This document shows positions 59,901 to 64,000 of a DNA stretch of 64,000 nucleotides, in pieces. Position 1 is the stretch's first letter, and each line of letters starts with the position of its first letter. The position numbers and the translations under genes were made by a program. The DNA comes from Polytrichum commune (taxonomy: Eukaryota > Streptophyta > Polytrichopsida > Polytrichales > Polytrichaceae): contig OX485804.1 in assembly GCA_950295325.1 (NCBI GenBank), positions 6,078,001-6,142,000 on the forward strand, in the 5' to 3' direction. The notes under the pieces are model-generated. The model ran no database searches, was not told where the DNA came from, and saw nothing but the letters and a program-made list of their open reading frames with translations.

Positions 59901-62553
59901 AACTGCTTCAGGGCCCGAACTTTCTTTCGACAGTTCCCACAGTGGTACTTGTTGTCACCTTCCAAGGCCTCGACAGCTGTAAATCGGTTCAAGGCCTTTG
60001 TCAGAGAGTCGGCTCGCACAATTTCCAAACTTAAATCCAAAAGTGGATCATAGGTGTTGGAGCAAGTTGAGCAGAGTGTGCATTTCACCTGCCATAGCAA
60101 CAACAATTGACAACACCTCTTCCTCAGATCATCCAACGAAATAATTGCTTGAAGGGCCTCCAACTTTGTGCCATCTCCTCTACTTCAATTCCTGAGGAAC
60201 ATTCCACCTTCCACAAACTCCAATAACACTGCTTAGCCCTTTCCATTATACTATCACTAAAAAAATCAACAGAAGGTATCTGATACGACTCACAATTCCA
60301 TCCAATAGCTGCAATTGCTTCTGAGGCTCAGAAGGAAAAGTGTGTCGTACAAAAAGACTAACCTGACTTCTAAGTCGACCACCAAAAATCTTATGAATCA
60401 AACTTCTATCCTGTGCGGCAGTCGAATTGGCCGCAGCACCAGGAGGAAGGCAACTGTTGTGTAGAGCTTCAATAAGATACCGCATGTACTCATGTGCATC
60501 TTCTTGCCGCCACATTCGAAAGCTCTTAGAGATACCTACTTGCAGTCAAGGATCCACCGGACTAGACTATGACTCTGCTAAGTTAATGCAAGACAACAGG
60601 AAGCGAACCCAGCACATGACAAATGGAATCAGCAGCATGGAAAGCCCTTAATTTGTCAATAAATTAAAAAGAGAGGATACATCTCAAGTTCTTCACAAGG
60701 TTGGATGGGGATACCACCCCTCCCGATGAAGCCAAGGCTTGCCTGACATGTTCTTGCAGAGCGCACATGGCACAAAATCCTGCAACCCGGCCTTTCGGTC
60801 CAGTGTGTGATTGTCAACTTTACTTCCCAATTAATGGATGCATACATGAACTTGACCCAAATGAAGCAAGAACTAGAGAGCGAAATGTAATGCTGGATGG
60901 CCCGCCCAACCATGACCCAATGCATGCTAATAGCTCCTGCTCCCAATTCAGCAACTATAAAATATAGGCCAAGCATCTTCAAAACATGCTTCACACTCAA
61001 CCCCATCGACAGGAACAAAACGAAGCATTGCAAACAAATCGCAGTTGATCCATACAAGATCCCACACATTCGAATTGCTTGTCCGGACTTGTTCTCATCA
61101 GTGCAACCCATTTTCATCAAAGACCCCCGACAAAGAGGAGTAACTAGATCCACTTACAGGTGGCCTTGTGTTGACCGCTTTCGAGGTAGCCCGCCAGCGG
61201 CGAGGTGTACGTCAGGCATTGCAGCACAGAATTTAGGAAACAAGTGTTGCCCAAGTTCGACAGACCGGCGCCCTACATCCATCCCATCCCATCCCATAAG
61301 AAGTTGCTCTCCATGGAAAATTCGGACAAAATTGCCTCACCGGTGGTCCCCCAAATATAAGACCATGGGCATTTCCGAAATCCAATGGATCATGGTCGTT
61401 ATTGCTTCACTCCTACCCAAAATGAGCATAAATGTGCACATCGGTGTCTGCGAAGTAAGAAGAGAAGAGAAACCTAACAATTCCACAAAAGACCGCCTAA
61501 TTTCCGCAATCTACTAGATCTTGAAAATGCTACCAAGAAGCTGCGTGTGCGCGTGCGTGAGAGGGGGCTGTTCTAGAGCCACTTACAGGCCTTTCCATTA
61601 CTGCAGAAGGAAGGGCGTCTATAATTTTAAAACCTACTGGATCAAAAAAATGCTACAACATCAGTCAAAACTAGTCCAACAGAGAAAATGCTACCAAAAT
61701 GAAAGAGTGTGTGTGTCCATGAGAGGGAGGGAAGGAGGGGTTAATAGGAGGCGAAAGATTCCATTTCTGCAGAAAGACGGGCGCCCAAATTCTAAAACCT
61801 ACTGGAATCACGAAAATGCTACCAAACATATGAATATGCAAGTATGTGGGAAGGGGGGAAATACAGGAACTCTCAAGTTCCGGAGATAGGAGCCCAATTT
61901 CAAAAACCTACTTCAGAAACCACGATGATCGCCCCGTGACAACATCAAAAAGACCACTACCGCCAACACGAAGGGCACTCTGCTTGAGGGTCGGTGCCTC
62001 TCCTGCGCGAAGAGAGGCCAACCAAGGACGCAAGCAAAGGGCTTACAATTCGGGAAACCGGAGCCCAATTGAGGGGCTCGTGCTGCGAGGACGGCGACCC
62101 GCTAGGGCCGGCTCGGCTGTTGTTGTTCCCGCCGTTGTTGTTGCTGTTGTTGTTTCCACCGTTGTTTTCGTTGCTACATCCAGCCATGGGAGCATTTAAC
62201 GGGCGAAGAAGAGCACCCGAGTGTTGTTGTTGCTGCTGCGAGGAGGCGAGCGAACCCTTGTTGTTGTACGCGGAGTGGAAGAGCACGCGGCGCTGTGGAG
62301 CACCACCCTGCCCTCCCTGCTGGCCACCACCCACCCCCCACGATGACGCGCCTGTCTGCGTAGCGGCGCCCATGCCAATCCGCCCTTTCTCCTCCCCCCC
62401 TCCCTTTCTCCCCCCTCCCCCTCCTACAGAGTCCACCACCATCGAGTCTCCCCCCTTGGCCCCCCAACCGTTGCCCTTCGCCTTGGGATTGGAACTCTTG
62501 TGCTGGATGTGAGAAGAAGACGGAAGTCGCCTCTCCACCACGGCGCCCCCCAT
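56943..62553 (-). CDS. UBP23: Ubiquitin-specific protease (C19), USP36/UBP23 type
   Basis: Cysteine protease that removes ubiquitin; the animal relatives USP36/USP42 are nuclear or nucleolar. Exon model: 62553-62047, 61272-61158, 60791-60681, 60535-60363, 60088-59762, 59654-59529, 59307-58966, 58828-57766, 57382-57280, 57141-56943; 1021 aa with all phases consistent. Residues 1-169 are Gly/Ser/Asn/Gln-rich with RRVLFHSAY as in UBP23. The Cys box [15 protein letters not shown] gives catalytic C180. [11 protein letters not shown] follows, then zinc-binding CxxC pairs C305/C308 and C352/C355, the His box [14 protein letters not shown] (H434) and WHALDDSR (D450/D451). After the FYIRD end of the catalytic domain comes a long acidic/Ser-rich region. 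The C-terminus carries [14 protein letters not shown] and NPFQ, typical of plant homologues. The ATG at 62553 was chosen; the frame stays open upstream only through a GTG. Intron 8 appears to use a GC donor (AAG|GCAAGC). The paralogue assignment is by family resemblance only. Confidence 0.
61520..61930. repeat. Three diverged repeats in intron 1 of the ubiquitin protease gene
   Basis: AAAATGCTACCAA occurs at about 61525, 61686 and 61818. Each is followed by a purine-rich stretch, then (except in the last) CATT.CTGCAGAA.GACGGGCG-like text, then AAAACCTACT. The unit is about 130-160 bp. In the last unit GAGCCCAATT echoes the end of exon 1 of the gene (62060s), so the units may partly derive from the exon border. 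Confidence 0.
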
Positions 62554-64000
62554 CGCTCTCCCCCCCACCCCGCCCCCCTCCCTACCTACCCACCCACCCG
62601 CCGGGCGGCGATTGTAAGTAGTATCCTAAGTCACAGCAACAACAATCGAGGAGGCAACATGAGTGATCCCAGAGATCGATTTGAGACGGGAGGAAAGGAA
62701 GAGGTGTGTCTGTTCCCCCCTCGAGAGTCGCTCAGCGGCAGCAGCAGCAACGCCGCCTCTGCCCTGGCGAGCTCTTTCGCTCCTCTCTTCCTTCTCTCTC
62801 TCTCTCTCTCTCTTGCGCCCTCGGGCTTTGCCTTTGCCTTTGTTGGCGACTTAAACCTAATTCGGGTCCCAGCTGGCTTGGCTGCTGCCGCTGCCGCTGC
62901 CGCTGCTATGTAACCAATTAACTAATAAGCTCCCTGATGAGATCGCCCTCTTGGTGGGAGATCTGGCCAGTGTCATCGACGGCTCATATTCAATTCGACG
63001 GACTCCATGAGTGGCATAATCAAATCCCATCCACTCGTTTTGGCATGTGTTGTGGCGCTTTCTATTCCCCGGTCATCTTTTACCTATTCATGGACCTTAC
63101 CTAACCTAAATGGATCCAAATTGCAGAGTCCCCTATCTATATATATATCACTCTAGACTATCCACAAACCCGATAAAGCAGGGCTGATTTTTCTCAAAGT
63201 TTTTGCCCGTCCACGTCCAAAAACCTTGAATTTAAAAGGCAAAAAAAATTGCAACCCGTTCCAAAACCGGTCATTTCTAAACCAACCCGTCCATGGAAAG
63301 GTTAAAGGAAAAAAAAATATCCCAAAACCAGTTTGAAAGTGAATACATCCGTCCCGTAAGAGGTATAAATAAGTCTCTTACAATGTTGGTAAAAAATTAG
63401 AAAAAAAAAACAAACAAAAAACAAACAAACCGAAAGATGTCGACATGTGACTGGTTGCACTTGGAAACAATAGGATCTTGACAACTTATGCCTTCAATGT
63501 TTGTCAGTTATCTATCTTTTGCTGTCGATTCTCATCTTTCCAGTCCACCCCATTCTAAATTTTGTGGTTGATGAATTAATGTATGCAGGTGAATCAAGCA
63601 CTTCAAGATTGATATTTTGATTGGATATTAGTGGTTTGATTGCATTGTGCTTATATTCACATGTCATATATGACACAATGTAACTGATGTTTGTATCATT
63701 TACTTATTTTCAAAAAAAATGTTATTTTTAGAACCCGTCCAAAGTGAATTTGACACGTCCAAAACCTGGTTCATTTCCTAAGAACCCGTTCACTAGAAAT
63801 GTTTTCTTTTTTTATGAACATGTCCCTGGACATGTGAGGGACCTTGTGAAAAATCACCACTCCCAAGTCCCACTCATGTTAGCAAGTCCCGACGTGGAGC
63901 CTTAAGAGACCATTAAAACAAGTTCAATCCTCATAAAAGTTGGATCTTGATTATCTTACACTAAAACATTCGTGGGACATGTGTTGAGAGTTGGGTCTAG
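62554..64000. other. Upstream flank of the ubiquitin protease gene and repeat-like DNA
   Basis: 62554-62910 is GC- and pyrimidine-rich with a CT tract at about 62792-62812 and a GCTGCC-type repeat at about 62878-62907; this is the likely promoter and 5' leader. From 63.2 kb on the DNA is AT-rich with repeated AACCCGTCC words, and 63430-63480 matches the repeat at 32.2 kb. No other gene is seen. Confidence 0.

Noticed and set aside
61897-62913. Plus-strand ORFs opposite exon 1 of the ubiquitin protease gene
   Set aside because: They are antisense shadows of the Gly/Asn/Gln-rich N-terminus and of the upstream repeat; the minus-strand model has conserved domains and consistent splicing.

Overview
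The window is nuclear DNA from a land plant. It carries three spliced protein genes with plant architecture: a JmjN/JmjC histone demethylase with a C-terminal block of four C2H2 fingers (REF6/ELF6 type), a secreted TolB/DPP6-like beta-propeller protein, and a USP36/UBP23-type ubiquitin protease. The introns are short to moderate with GT-AG borders. Between the genes lie tens of kilobases of AT-rich DNA full of decayed transposons, miniature inverted-repeat elements, microsatellites and homopolymer G runs. The species cannot be read from the sequence. The unusually long REF6-type protein and the repeat-rich spacing would fit a non-seed plant such as a fern or lycophyte, but that is a weak inference.

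Layout. 1-2.7 kb: a four-copy minisatellite abutting a hAT transposase C-terminal remnant, then the downstream flank of the demethylase. 2743-13622 (minus): the demethylase, rebuilt here as 11 coding exons with consistent phases (2262 codons plus stop). 13.6-17.1 kb: its upstream flank with GT/AT/AG, CT and AC microsatellites, a pyrimidine-rich GC-richer block and a G-box. 17-48 kb: intergenic repeat field. It contains a fold-back hairpin at 22.5 kb, a six-copy 108-bp repeat that stays open as a 252-aa ORF at 26 kb, a 1.58-kb hAT element with terminal repeats and an 8-bp target duplication at 33.8-35.4 kb, a tRNA-derived SINE at 42.7 kb, and two families of MITE-like elements, one copy of which has a 10-bp target duplication. 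48.4-51.4 kb: an exon-like relic, a 0.3-kb tandem duplication, a GC-rich palindrome, and the promoter region of the next gene with two G-boxes and a TATA-like motif. 51484-55449 (plus): the beta-propeller gene, 5 exons, 720 aa. 56943-62553 (minus): the ubiquitin protease, 10 exons, 1021 aa, convergent with the propeller gene; their stop codons are about 1.5 kb apart. 62.6-64 kb: its pyrimidine-rich upstream flank and more repeat-like DNA.

The three genes do not form a pathway or cluster. Two are nuclear regulators (a predicted H3K27 demethylase and a predicted nuclear/nucleolar deubiquitinase) and the third is probably secreted. I found no evidence of a new multi-gene system. The material most worth a second look is in the repeats: the fold-back hairpin, the open 36-residue repeat ORF, the MITE families (one copy fills most of an intron), a repeated splice-donor-like unit in the propeller gene's first intron, and a likely GC-AG intron in the protease gene.
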